64,000 nucleotides of DNA, from contig CAWGEV010000006.1 of assembly GCA_963821705.1 (NCBI GenBank), positions 310,001-374,000 of the forward strand, written 5' to 3'. The stretch is from DASUPK01 sp963821705. Its GTDB lineage: Bacteria; Actinomycetota; Thermoleophilia; Solirubrobacterales; 70-9. The position numbers were made by a program, and so were the translations under genes. The notes beneath the pieces were generated by a model. The model was given only the letters and a program-made list of their open reading frames with translations, searched no databases and was not told the origin of the DNA. This document shows, one piece after another, positions 46,124 through 54,391 of the stretch. Position 1 is the first letter of the stretch; each line of letters starts with the position of its first letter.

Positions 46124-47344
46124 GTGAGTGATCCGCCGGATGCGGCTGACTTGCCGACCGGCGCGGAGACGCCCGCCCGAATTGCGGCGCAGCGGGATGG
46201 GAGGCGGGAGGCTGAGGACAAACGCAGGCGGCGGCGCCGGCGAATCCTGGCACTGGTCGTCATCGTCGTGCTGCTCTCGCCGCCGATCTATTCGTATGCG
46301 CACTGGATGCTGCGGCCGTCGAGCATGCCGTTGTTTCCGCGCAGCGTCGAGTGGGTGAGGGCCGACGTCCCCTTCGGCAACCAGGTGGTCGACGAGATCG
46401 AGCACATCTACTACACCTGGAACGCGCCATCGAAGGGTGGCCCGCAGCTGAAGAACCTGCCGCCGGCCGGCCAAGCCTCGAAGGCGCACGGACGGACGGC
46501 CGCCTGGCCACCGCGCGTCAAGCCCGTGCTCGCGCACGCGCTGCCGGGCGAGGGGGTCTGGAAGCCGACCGGCCCTCCGGTCAGAGGTGGCCCGCCGGTG
46601 CTAGTGACGACCTTCCGTCCCGAGACCGACTATCCGCGGAACGCCGCCTACCTGGCCTGGTTCGATCACAGGCGCACCGCTCTCGCCTTCTATCCGGGAC
46701 GCTACGAGCCGCCGAGCGCTGCCGTACGGGGGCCCGCGATGGTCCCGGAGAGCCAGCGCAGGCGGCTAGTGGCGACCTTCAACGCCGGCTTCATCTACCG
46801 GGACGTGAACAACGGCTCCACGGACAACGGCCGCGTCAACGAGCCCCTCGCGAAGGGCAACGCCACGCTGATCGGCTACCGCGACGGCCGGGTCGCGATC
46901 AAGATTTGGAACAGCGGCCCCAACGCGGGCCCGAACGTCGCCTGGTCGCGCCAGAGCCTACCGCCCATAATCTGGCACGGGCGCCTCAACCCCAACCTGA
47001 ACGAGAGCTCGCAGTGGGGCTTCACGGTCGGCAACGCCGTCCGGGTCTGGCGGACGGGCGTCGGCATCGATCGCCGCGGCAACCTGATCTTCGCGGCCGC
47101 GGACGACATGACCGTGACCACGCTCGCCCGAATCCTCCAACGCGCCGGCGCGGTTCGTGCGATGCAGTTCGACATCAATGCCGACTGGCACACCCTGATC
47201 ACCTACACCCACCACCACGGCCTCCGCCCGACGCAGGTCGGGCCATCGAACCGGCCCGACGGCCGCTACCTCAGCCCCGACGACCGTGACTTCTTCGCCG
47301 TCTACCGGCGCCTGCCCGGTCCGGTCACCGTTCCCTTCCATTAG
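46124..47344 (+). CDS. Membrane-anchored phosphodiester-glycosidase-like (NAGPA/DUF2233) protein
   Basis: GTG 46124 (VSDPPDAADLP) chosen; GTG 46091 is an alternative. About 406 residues: an Arg-rich cytosolic stretch (about 27-45), one membrane helix (46-64, ILALVVIVVLLSPPI), an extracytoplasmic domain. Features 'LVATFNAGFIYRD', 'FTVGNAVRVWRTGVGIDRRGNLIFAAADDMTVTTLARILQRAGAVRAMQFDINADWHTLITY' match the C-terminal half of phosphodiester glycosidase-like proteins, in which the D-x-N/G near 'FDINADW' closes the site. Substrate unknown. Confidence 0.75.
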   Translation: MSDPPDAADLPTGAETPARIAAQRDGRREAEDKRRRRRRRILALVVIVVLLSPPIYSYAHWMLRPSSMPLFPRSVEWVRADVPFGNQVVDEIEHIYYTWNAPSKGGPQLKNLPPAGQASKAHGRTAAWPPRVKPVLAHALPGEGVWKPTGPPVRGGPPVLVTTFRPETDYPRNAAYLAWFDHRRTALAFYPGRYEPPSAAVRGPAMVPESQRRRLVATFNAGFIYRDVNNGSTDNGRVNEPLAKGNATLIGYRDGRVAIKIWNSGPNAGPNVAWSRQSLPPIIWHGRLNPNLNESSQWGFTVGNAVRVWRTGVGIDRRGNLIFAAADDMTVTTLARILQRAGAVRAMQFDINADWHTLITYTHHHGLRPTQVGPSNRPDGRYLSPDDRDFFAVYRRLPGPVTVPFH

Positions 47345-47410
47345 GGATCCCCGGGCTTGGCACGGCGCTTGGCGCGAGACGAAGGTCCGCGGCTCAAAGG
47401 GCCGGTCACT

Positions 47411-47445
47411 ATGCGAAACGCTGCTTCTCGTCCAAAGCGGCTATT
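47411..47445. repeat. CGTCCAAAGC palindrome copy
   Basis: ATGCGAAACGCTGCTTCTCGTCCAAAGCGGCTATT variant with one mismatch in the stem, between the convergent genes at 47344 and 47457; may serve as a two-way terminator. Confidence 0.65.
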
Positions 47446-47456
47446 CAGGCGGCGAG

Positions 47457-47732
47457 CTAGTACTCGACGCTCTCGGCTTCCTCCACGACCGTCGGCTCAG
47501 TCTTGACGGTGAGGCTGTCCAGCGCTCCTGACGCGAGCAGCTTTTCCCGAAACGTCGCTGCGTCCTCTGCTGAGCTGAACTCCACCGCGACGAACACCTC
47601 GCTCGGATTGGCGACACTGCGATAGACCCGGTGCCCCTTTCCGAGTTCCGCGCGGCCCGCCGGATCCGAGTCGAAGTTCTTCTTCCAGGCGTCGTAGTCG
47701 CCAACCTCGAAGTGGCCGAACATCGATGCCAT
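47457..47732 (-). CDS. Small dimeric alpha-beta-barrel-like protein
   Basis: 91 residues from ATG 47732 with AGAGGAG upstream; a longer start at 47789 lacks a site. 'FGHFEVGDYDAWKKNFDSDPAGRAELGKGHRVYRS' and 'VAVEFSSAEDAATFREKLLASGALDSL' indicate an ABM-like fold related in form to 43598. No catalytic residues identified. Confidence 0.72.
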   Translation of the reverse strand: MASMFGHFEVGDYDAWKKNFDSDPAGRAELGKGHRVYRSVANPSEVFVAVEFSSAEDAATFREKLLASGALDSLTVKTEPTVVEEAESVEY

Positions 47733-47775
47733 GAGTGCTCCTCTCGTTGGTGCGGCCAGCCTAGTCAAACCCAAT

Positions 47776-47818
47776 GCATTTCCGTGCAAAGCGGCGCTTC
47801 TCGTCCAAAGGGCTACAC
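47776..47818. repeat. CGTCCAAAGC palindrome copy (degenerate)
   Basis: GCATTTCCGTGCAAAGCGGCGCTTCTCGTCCAAAGGGC, degenerate on the right arm, between the genes at 47732 and 47813. Confidence 0.55.
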
Positions 47819-48643
47819 CGACAGCCCGGCGGCCTTGAGGGCTTCTGCCATCTCCTCGAACTCATCCACGCGCGAGACCTTGCCCCCGCGCAACGTATAG
47901 ACGGGGTAGAAGCGGGTGTCGACCTCGACCCCGCTTTTTCGGCCGCGTGCCTGGTGATGGACAACCAGAACGACCTGATCACCGGCGTGGATGATTTCCT
48001 CGACCGTCACCTTGAGGTCTTCCCAGGCGCTCGCCCACCGCTCGAAATCCGCTCGGATCGCATGCAGGCCCTCCGACGGTGCCTCGTCGGTCGGATTCAT
48101 CACGACATGGGGATCGAAGATCGCCTCCGCCTCGGCTCGACCTCCGATCCCGTAGTACTCGTAGGCGAAGGCTCGCCGCACGATCTCCACCCCGTTCTCC
48201 TCAGACATAGCCTCCTCTCGCAGCCCGGCGGCTTCGAGGGCGTCCTCTTTGCGCATGAACCCTTGGCCTCTCACAGCCTGGCCATCCCGAAGCGTCCACA
48301 CGTGCCAGAAGTCCCAGCTGGTCTCGACCCCGCTGGCCTTTCCTCGTCCACGAGTGGCCATCGAGACGACGACCAGATTCACCACCGTCCCATCGTCGCG
48401 AAGGGCGTCACCCGCATCGATGAACTCGTTGGCCTCCAGCCGGGCCCCGTCGAACTCCTCCGAGAGCCAGCCCAGGAACTGCCTGAACTTGTCGGAACCG
48501 CGATACGCATCGTCGGAGTCCGGAAGCCATCCGCTGGAGACGTACTCGAAGTCCGGGGCGAGATTGACGAAAGCGCCTTCGAGGTCCCCGCGATTGAAGG
48601 CGTCGAATGCAGCACGCAGCGTGTCGATGTTCTCCTCCGACAT
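47813..48643 (-). CDS. Tandem SnoaL-like domain protein (fused gene pair)
   Basis: Start ATG 48643 (MSEENIDTLRAAFD), 276 residues. Two NTF2/SnoaL domains: 1-143 ('SEENIDTLRAAFDAFNRGDLEGAFVNLAPDFEY' to 'EDALEAAGLREE') and 145-276 ('MSEENGVEIVRRAF' to 'EALKAAGLSV'). Each half has the full start and end of a stand-alone SnoaL protein, and the junction 'GLREEA-MSEENG' shows an in-frame join of two formerly separate genes. Ligand unknown. Confidence 0.82.
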   Translation of the reverse strand: MSEENIDTLRAAFDAFNRGDLEGAFVNLAPDFEYVSSGWLPDSDDAYRGSDKFRQFLGWLSEEFDGARLEANEFIDAGDALRDDGTVVNLVVVSMATRGRGKASGVETSWDFWHVWTLRDGQAVRGQGFMRKEDALEAAGLREEAMSEENGVEIVRRAFAYEYYGIGGRAEAEAIFDPHVVMNPTDEAPSEGLHAIRADFERWASAWEDLKVTVEEIIHAGDQVVLVVHHQARGRKSGVEVDTRFYPVYTLRGGKVSRVDEFEEMAEALKAAGLSV

Positions 48644-48671
48644 CGCCCATGCAGTATCGCCGCCAAGAGTG

Positions 48672-48693
48672 CTGCTTTCCATGCAAAGCAGCG
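48672..48693. repeat. Palindrome copy, variant loop
   Basis: GCTGCTTT-CCATGC-AAAGCAGC, 8-bp stem, upstream of 47813 gene start; same family with different arms. Confidence 0.6.
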
Positions 48694-48734
48694 GTTTCGA
48701 AAATCACACCTCTAAGCGGGGAAGGGGGTGGCCG

Positions 48735-49439
48735 CTAGCTGATCGCCTCGAGAAAACATCCGCAGAGCTCGCGGCCGAGGCGGTTCCACTCGCCGATCTT
48801 CTCGCCGGTCTCCGCCGCGAGCGCCTGGGGATCGACACCGATGCGGACCGCGTCATCGTCCGAGCGGTAGTCGTCGGTCCACCTCTGCGCGTCCTCGGCG
48901 GTGACCTCGGCGTGGAACTGGATCCCCCAGGCGCGCTCGCCGATCCGGTACGCCTGGGTGCAGATGGGGCTGCGGGCCAGGATCGCCGCTCCCTCCGGCG
49001 GACGCGCCTCGTAGCTGTGCCACTGGAAGCCGGTGAAGCTGGGCGCGAGCGGCCCCATCAGCGGGTCCCGGGCGCCCTCGTCGGTCACCTCGATCTCGAA
49101 CCAGCCGATCTCCGGCTCGCTCGCTCGGGGCGCCGTCCCGCCGGCCGCGTCCGCGAGCAGCTGAGAGCCGAGGCAGACGGCCATGAGCGGCATGCCGTCG
49201 TCGACCATCGCCGCCAGGAAGTCCTTCTCGAAGCGGAGCCAGGGATGACGGTCCTCCTGGTCGGCGTGCATCGCGCCCCCGAAGGTGAGGACGGCGTCGT
49301 AGTCGGCGATCTCGAGCGGCGGCGCGGTGCCTCGCTCCGAGAGCGGCCACTCGTCGAGCTCCACCCCGCGCTCGCGGATCTCCTCGGCGAAGACGCCGGG
49401 ACCGGCGTCCGGCTGGTGCACGATGGCAAGGGCCCGCAT
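48735..49439 (-). CDS. Class I glutamine amidotransferase (GMP-synthase-like)
   Basis: 234 residues, ATG 49439. 'YDAVLTFGGAMHADQED', C89 in 'MAVCLGSQLLADAAGG', His in 'GIQFHAEVTAEDAQRW' complete the Cys-His-Glu triad. No synthetase domain follows. Substrate unclear: such enzymes hydrolyse gamma-glutamyl or related bonds. Divergent from 49487. Confidence 0.87.
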   Translation of the reverse strand: MRALAIVHQPDAGPGVFAEEIRERGVELDEWPLSERGTAPPLEIADYDAVLTFGGAMHADQEDRHPWLRFEKDFLAAMVDDGMPLMAVCLGSQLLADAAGGTAPRASEPEIGWFEIEVTDEGARDPLMGPLAPSFTGFQWHSYEARPPEGAAILARSPICTQAYRIGERAWGIQFHAEVTAEDAQRWTDDYRSDDDAVRIGVDPQALAAETGEKIGEWNRLGRELCGCFLEAIS

Positions 49440-49486
49440 GGATGGGATACTGGCGAATCGTGAGCGCCCGCGACCAGGAGGTGGGT

Positions 49487-49897
49487 ATGGACGCATCCCA
49501 GAGCGTGCGGAGAGTGATCGAGACCGACGAGGCACCGGCGCCGATCGGTCCGTACTCCCAGGCCGTGATCGCCAACGATGTCCTCTACTGCAGCGGCCAG
49601 GTGCCGCTCGACCCCGCCAGCGGCGAGTTGATCGATGGCGGGATCGCCGAGCAGGCGGCCCGGTGCCTGGAGAGCCTCGACGCGGTCTGCCGTGCCGCCG
49701 GCACACGGCTCACAGAGGCCGCCCGGATCGGGATCTATCTGACCGACATGGAGGAGTTCCCCAAGGTGAACGACGTGTACGCGACCTTCTTCGAGAAGCC
49801 CTTCCCGGTCCGGACGACCGTCGGGGTGGCGGCACTCCCGAAGGGCGCCCTGGTGGAGATGGATGCCACCGTCCCGCTCCGCGCGGGCCCAGGCTGA
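49487..49897 (+). CDS. RidA/YjgF-family enamine/imine deaminase
   Basis: 136 residues from ATG 49487, chosen for the AGGAGGTG six bases upstream. Signature 'APAPIGPYSQAVIANDVLYCSGQVPLDPASGEL', Arg in 'AARIGIYLTDMEEF', 'PVRTTVGVAALPKGALVEMDA'. It hydrolyses reactive 2-aminoacrylate and similar imines produced by threonine/serine dehydratase, encoded directly downstream. Confidence 0.93.
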   Translation: MDASQSVRRVIETDEAPAPIGPYSQAVIANDVLYCSGQVPLDPASGELIDGGIAEQAARCLESLDAVCRAAGTRLTEAARIGIYLTDMEEFPKVNDVYATFFEKPFPVRTTVGVAALPKGALVEMDATVPLRAGPG

Positions 49898-49909
49898 GGG
49901 AGGCGGGCC

Positions 49910-51064
49910 GTGACGGACACGGTCTCGCTCGACGACATCAGGCACGCCCGTGAGGTGGTGGCGGACGTGGCGCGGCGGACCTACGTGTTCGAGACCCGCT
50001 ACCTGTCCCGGACCACCGGGGGCACGATCGCCCTCAAGGCGGAGAACCTGCAACGGACCGGCTCGTTCAAGCTGCGCGGCGCCCTCAACAAGCTCGCGCA
50101 GCTCGAGCCGGGGACGAAGGGCGTCGTCACGGCCAGCGCCGGCAACCATGGCCAGTCGCTCGCCTACGCCGCGCGCGCCCGCGGGCTGGCGGCGACGATC
50201 TTCATGCCGGAGCGGGCGGCATTGGCCAAGATCGCCGCCGCGCGCGAGTCGGGAGCGGAGATCTTCCTCACGGGAGAGTCGCTCGACGCCTGCCTGCAGG
50301 ACGCCCGGGCGCACGCCGAGGCCGAGGGGCTCACGTTCGTCCACCCGTTCGACGATCCGGCCGTGATCGCGGGCCAGGGGACGATCGGGCTCGAGCTGCT
50401 GGAGGAGATCGAGAACCTCGCGAAGGTCGTCATCCCGGTGGGCGGCGGCGGCCTGGCGGCCGGTATCGCCTCAGCGATCAAGGCGACCCGGGAAGACGTC
50501 GAGGTGGTGGGAGTCCGCTCGTTGTGCGCGCTCGCCGACGGGATCGCGGTCAAGCACCCCGGGAAGATCACCCAGCCGCTCCTCGACCGCCTGCTCGACG
50601 AGATCGTCGAAGTGGACGAGGACGCCATCGCGGAGGCGATCATGCTGCTGCTCGAGCGCACCAAGCTGGTCGTCGAGGGCGCCGGGGCCGTCGGGGTCGC
50701 CGCGCTCCGCCGCGGCGCCGTCTCGCCGGCCGAGTCCGGCACCACCGCCCTGATCCTCTCGGGAGGGAACATCGACACCGGCGTGCTCGCCGACATCGCG
50801 CGCCACCATGAGACCGAGCGCGGCCGGAGGCTGCGTGTCTTCACGACGATTCCCGACGAGCCGGGGGCGCTGGCGGCGCTGCTCACCCGCCTCGGGGAGG
50901 GAGGCGCCAACCTGATCGACGTCGGTCACGTCCGGGAGGGCGTCGGCCTCTCGATCGGGCAGACCGGCATCGAACTGGTCATGGAGACGCGGGGCCCGGA
51001 CCACGCGGAGCGGCTGCTTGAGCTGATCTCGGAGGGCGGCTACCCGGCCCGGGTCCTCGACTGA
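49910..51064 (+). CDS. ilvA: Threonine/serine ammonia-lyase
   Basis: 384 residues, GTG 49910, 12 bp after the RidA stop. PLP lysine K54 in 'RTGSFKLRGA', Gly-rich phosphate loop 'VIPVGGGGLAAG', 'ASAGNHGQSLAYAA'. C-terminal ACT-like domain (about 300-384, 'LRVFTTIPDEPGALAALLTRLGEGGANLIDV'). Converts threonine to 2-oxobutyrate; pairs with RidA. Catabolic (TdcB) or biosynthetic (IlvA) use is not settled. 3' end overlaps the fusion gene at 51040 by 25 bp. Confidence 0.9.
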   Translation: MTDTVSLDDIRHAREVVADVARRTYVFETRYLSRTTGGTIALKAENLQRTGSFKLRGALNKLAQLEPGTKGVVTASAGNHGQSLAYAARARGLAATIFMPERAALAKIAAARESGAEIFLTGESLDACLQDARAHAEAEGLTFVHPFDDPAVIAGQGTIGLELLEEIENLAKVVIPVGGGGLAAGIASAIKATREDVEVVGVRSLCALADGIAVKHPGKITQPLLDRLLDEIVEVDEDAIAEAIMLLLERTKLVVEGAGAVGVAALRRGAVSPAESGTTALILSGGNIDTGVLADIARHHETERGRRLRVFTTIPDEPGALAALLTRLGEGGANLIDVGHVREGVGLSIGQTGIELVMETRGPDHAERLLELISEGGYPARVLD

Positions 51065-53487
51065 GGCTCGTAGTCGGCCGGGTCGAGATGCCGTGTCCGG
51101 CGCCGGTACTCGACGGTGAACCCCGGCCAGTTGTTCGTGTTGCGGCCGTGCTCGTCGACGTACCAGTTGTTGCACCCCGTCTGCCAGACCGAGGTCGAGA
51201 GCCGGCTCTGCATCTCGCTGTCGAAGGCGCGCTGCACCTCGGGGCGCACCGAGAACGGGGCGCCGCCCCGCCGGAGCCGCTCCACGGCGTCGGCGATGTA
51301 GGCCATCTGGCTCTCCAGTTGGAAGATGATCGAGCCGGAGCCGAGGTTCGTGTTCGGCCCGTACATGACGAACAGGTTCGGGAAGCCGGCGACGGTCATC
51401 CCCAGGTACGCGTTCGCCCCCTTCCGCCAGGCCTCGTTCAGGTCCAGGCCGTGACGGCCGCGGATCTCCATCGGGGCCAGGAAGCGCGTGCTCTCGAACC
51501 CGGTCGAGAGCACGATCACGTCCGCGGGTCGCTCGCTGCCATCCTCGGCCACCACCCCGGTCTCGGTGAGCTCGCGGACCCCCTGCGCGACCAGCTCCAC
51601 GTCGGGGCGCTCGAAGGTCGCGTAGTAGTCGCCCGAGATCAGCACCCGCTTGCAGCCGAGGACGTGGTCCGGGGTCAGCGCCCGCCTCAGCTCCGGATCC
51701 GAAACCTGATCCGCCAGGTTGCGCTCCGACATCCGGGCCCCCAGCTTCCCCACGGCCTTGAACTGGTTGAAGGCGGTTATGAACATCTCGAAGAACAGCC
51801 ATTGCCGGAGGCGCGCGAGCAGGCGCGCCGGCGGGAACCAGCGGAAGAGGCGCCGCTCCCAGGGGCGGTAGGCCCGATCCTTCTTGGGGATCACGTAGGG
51901 CGCCGAGCGCTGGTAGACGTCCAGGTGGCCGACCCGCGGCGCGATCGCCGGCACGACCTGGATCGTGCTCGCGCCGGTACCGATCACCGCGACGCGCTTG
52001 CCCTCGAGCTCGACGTCGTGGTTCCAGCAGGCCGTGTGGAAGATCGGCCCCTTGAAGCGGTCCGCGCCGGGGATGCGTGTCATTGCGGGGAGGCTGAGCT
52101 GGCCGCAGGCCGAGACCAGCACGTCGGCCTCAATCGAGTCGCCGTCGGTGGTCTCGACCCGCCAACGGCCCGTGCTCTCGTCGTAGTCCGCCCTCGCGAC
52201 TTCGGTGCCGAGGCGCAGGTTCGGCTCGAGGCCGTACTTCTCGACGCACCGCTCCAGGTAGCCGAGGATCTCCGGCTGCGGGGAATAGCGACGGCTCCAG
52301 TCCGGGTTCGGCTCGAAGGAGAAGGAGTAGAGATGGGAGGGCACGTCGCAGGTCGCCCCGGGATAGGTGTTGTCCCGCCAGACTCCGCCGACGCCCTCGC
52401 CCTTCTCGAAGATGGTGAACGAGTCGAGGCCCGCCCTCCGGAGGGTGATCGCGAGCCCGATCCCGCCGAAGCCGGCGCCGATGATCGCGACCTCGGGCGC
52501 CCGCGGCGGATGGCCGTTCCGGGAGCCGTTGCTCGAGGCCTCCCGTACCGTCAGAGGGCGGCCCGCCCAGATGTCGTCGAGAGCCCGGCTCAGGTCGGCC
52601 ATGGCGTCGTCGGCCTCGCGCAGCAGGCCGGCCCCGAGCTGGAAGTCGTGCCACATGCCCTCGAACCGCGCGTAGCCGAGGTCGACTCCCGCCGCCCGGG
52701 CGCGCTCCGCGAAGAGCTCCGACTCGCTCAGCAGGATGTCGTGGGTGCCGATCTGGACGTAGGTCGGCGGCAGGCCCGCCAGGTCCGCGTGGACCGGCGA
52801 CAGCTCCGGGTCCAGGGGATCGGCGTCTCCCGCGTACAGCTCCCCGCCGCGAACGGTCCAGGGGCGCAGCAGCCCGGCGTCGTACCGGGCGTTGAAGCGC
52901 ATGGAGGCGCCCGAGCAGGTGAGGTCGAGCCAGCCGTTGAGGATGGCCAGCCCGCCGGGCATCGGCTCGCCGCCCTCCCGAAGCCTGATGGCCATGGCGA
53001 CGGCCAGCCCCCCGCCGGCAGAGTCACCCACGATGGCGATCGAGCGTGGGTCGATCCCGGAGGCGAGCAGCTCGCGGTACGCGGCGATCGCGTCCTCCAA
53101 GGCGGCCGGGTGCTTGTGCTCGGGGCCGAGCCGGTAGTCGATCAGGTGCACCGGCGCACCCCCGGCCAGCGCGATCTGCGCGGCCAGCCCGCGGTGTGTT
53201 CGCCGGGAGCCGAGCACGTACGCGCCGCCGTGCAGGTAGAGCACTGCGCGCGAGTCATCGGCGCCCTTCGCCGCGATCCGATCGGACGTGACTCCGCCGA
53301 GCCTGCCGTGGGTGACGGATATCCCCTCCGGGATCCGCGTGATCCTCGAGGCGGCCTCCGTCCAGGCGCGCTGGGCGCGGATCGGGATCCAGGTGCGCTG
53401 GATCGAGCGCTGGAGCAGCCGAGTCAGGAGCCTCGCCAGCCAGCTCGGCAGATAGCGGGGCCTCCCGCCTTTTTCGTCCTTGGTCAA
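51040..53487 (-). CDS. Alpha/beta-hydrolase (HSL-type) fused to a flavin monooxygenase (Baeyer-Villiger type)
   Basis: 815 residues from TTG 53487 (LTKDEKGGRPRYLPSW). Residues about 5-330 are a hormone-sensitive-lipase-like esterase (HGGAYVLGS oxyanion, nucleophile G-D-S-A-G-G-G, then D and H in 'THDILLSESE', 'GMWHDFQL'). Residues about 345-815 are a flavin monooxygenase ('VAIIGAGFGGIGLAI', BVMO motif F-K-G-P-I-F-H-T-A-C-W, second Rossmann 'VAVIGTGASTIQVV'). All catalytic residues of both parts are present, so a single protein could oxidise a ketone to an ester and hydrolyse it. Convergent with 49910; divergent from 53555 with 67 bp between. Confidence 0.9.
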   Translation of the reverse strand: MTKDEKGGRPRYLPSWLARLLTRLLQRSIQRTWIPIRAQRAWTEAASRITRIPEGISVTHGRLGGVTSDRIAAKGADDSRAVLYLHGGAYVLGSRRTHRGLAAQIALAGGAPVHLIDYRLGPEHKHPAALEDAIAAYRELLASGIDPRSIAIVGDSAGGGLAVAMAIRLREGGEPMPGGLAILNGWLDLTCSGASMRFNARYDAGLLRPWTVRGGELYAGDADPLDPELSPVHADLAGLPPTYVQIGTHDILLSESELFAERARAAGVDLGYARFEGMWHDFQLGAGLLREADDAMADLSRALDDIWAGRPLTVREASSNGSRNGHPPRAPEVAIIGAGFGGIGLAITLRRAGLDSFTIFEKGEGVGGVWRDNTYPGATCDVPSHLYSFSFEPNPDWSRRYSPQPEILGYLERCVEKYGLEPNLRLGTEVARADYDESTGRWRVETTDGDSIEADVLVSACGQLSLPAMTRIPGADRFKGPIFHTACWNHDVELEGKRVAVIGTGASTIQVVPAIAPRVGHLDVYQRSAPYVIPKKDRAYRPWERRLFRWFPPARLLARLRQWLFFEMFITAFNQFKAVGKLGARMSERNLADQVSDPELRRALTPDHVLGCKRVLISGDYYATFERPDVELVAQGVRELTETGVVAEDGSERPADVIVLSTGFESTRFLAPMEIRGRHGLDLNEAWRKGANAYLGMTVAGFPNLFVMYGPNTNLGSGSIIFQLESQMAYIADAVERLRRGGAPFSVRPEVQRAFDSEMQSRLSTSVWQTGCNNWYVDEHGRNTNNWPGFTVEYRRRTRHLDPADYEPQSRTRAG

Positions 53488-53554
53488 GGCACCGCGTATG
53501 AAACCCGATCGGCGTGGCAGAGTGACTGCCGCGGACCCAGAGAAAGGAGACGGA

Positions 53555-54349
53555 ATGCCCAGCCACGAGACGATCGACCTGACCACCGACGGGCCCTCCG
53601 CCCGCATCCTCCTCAACCGACCCGACGCCCTCAACGCCTGGAACGAGCAGTTCGGGGATGACCTGCTCGACGCCGTGAGCGCGGTCGCCGCGGACGACGG
53701 GATCCGAGCGCTGCTGATCACCGGCGCGGGGCGCGGCTTCTCCTCCGGAGCCGACCTGAAGGAGCAGCGAGGCGGCGATGACGGCGGCCTGCCGGATTTG
53801 AGCGCCCGCCTCAAGGAGGTCTATCACCCGATCATCACCGGGCTTCGCGAGATGCCCAAGCCGGTGGTGAGCGCGGTCAACGGCCCAGCGGTCGGCATCG
53901 GCTGCTCGCTGGCGCTGGCGGCGGACCTGGTCGTCGCCGCCGAGTCCGCCTACTTCCTGCTCGCCTTCGTCAACATCGGCCTGGTCCCGGACGGCGGCTC
54001 GACGGCGTTCCTCCCGGCTCGCGTCGGCTACGCGCGTGCCGCCGAGATGGCGATGCTGGGCGAGAGGGTTCCCGCCGATCAGGCGCTCGACTGGGGCCTG
54101 ATCAACCGGGCGGTCCCCGACGATCAGCTCGAGTCGACCGCGTCCGCGCTGCTGGAGAAGCTGGCCAACGGGCCGACCCGCTCCTACGCGGGCGCCAAGC
54201 GGCTGCTCAACCGCCGCGTCTACGCCGGCCTCGCCGGGCAGCTCGAAGCGGAGGCCGACACCCAGAAGGAGCAGGGACAGAGCAAGGACTTCATCGAGGG
54301 CGTGACGGCCTTCGTCGAGAAGCGTGCGCCAAACTTCACGGGTGGCTGA
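53555..54349 (+). CDS. Enoyl-CoA hydratase/isomerase family protein
   Basis: 264 residues from ATG 53555 with GAAAGGAGACGGA upstream. Crotonase fold: 'ITGAGRGFSSGADLKEQ', oxyanion 'AVNGPAVGIGCSLALAADLVVA', 'LVPDGGSTAFLPARVGYARAAEMAMLGERV'. Acts on acyl-CoA (hydration or isomerisation), probably with products of the divergent monooxygenase-esterase; exact reaction not settled. Confidence 0.9.
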   Translation: MPSHETIDLTTDGPSARILLNRPDALNAWNEQFGDDLLDAVSAVAADDGIRALLITGAGRGFSSGADLKEQRGGDDGGLPDLSARLKEVYHPIITGLREMPKPVVSAVNGPAVGIGCSLALAADLVVAAESAYFLLAFVNIGLVPDGGSTAFLPARVGYARAAEMAMLGERVPADQALDWGLINRAVPDDQLESTASALLEKLANGPTRSYAGAKRLLNRRVYAGLAGQLEAEADTQKEQGQSKDFIEGVTAFVEKRAPNFTGG

Positions 54350-54391
54350 TCTCTCGACTCCTTCCCGCTTTCTCGACTAGACTACTCAACA

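Noticed and set aside
45790..46131. 113-codon plus-strand frame
   Set aside because: Consists of the MITE-like element and a palindrome; no protein similarity.
51088..53661. 857-codon plus-strand frame opposite the esterase-monooxygenase gene
   Set aside because: Antisense shadow; the minus strand has catalytic motifs of two known families.
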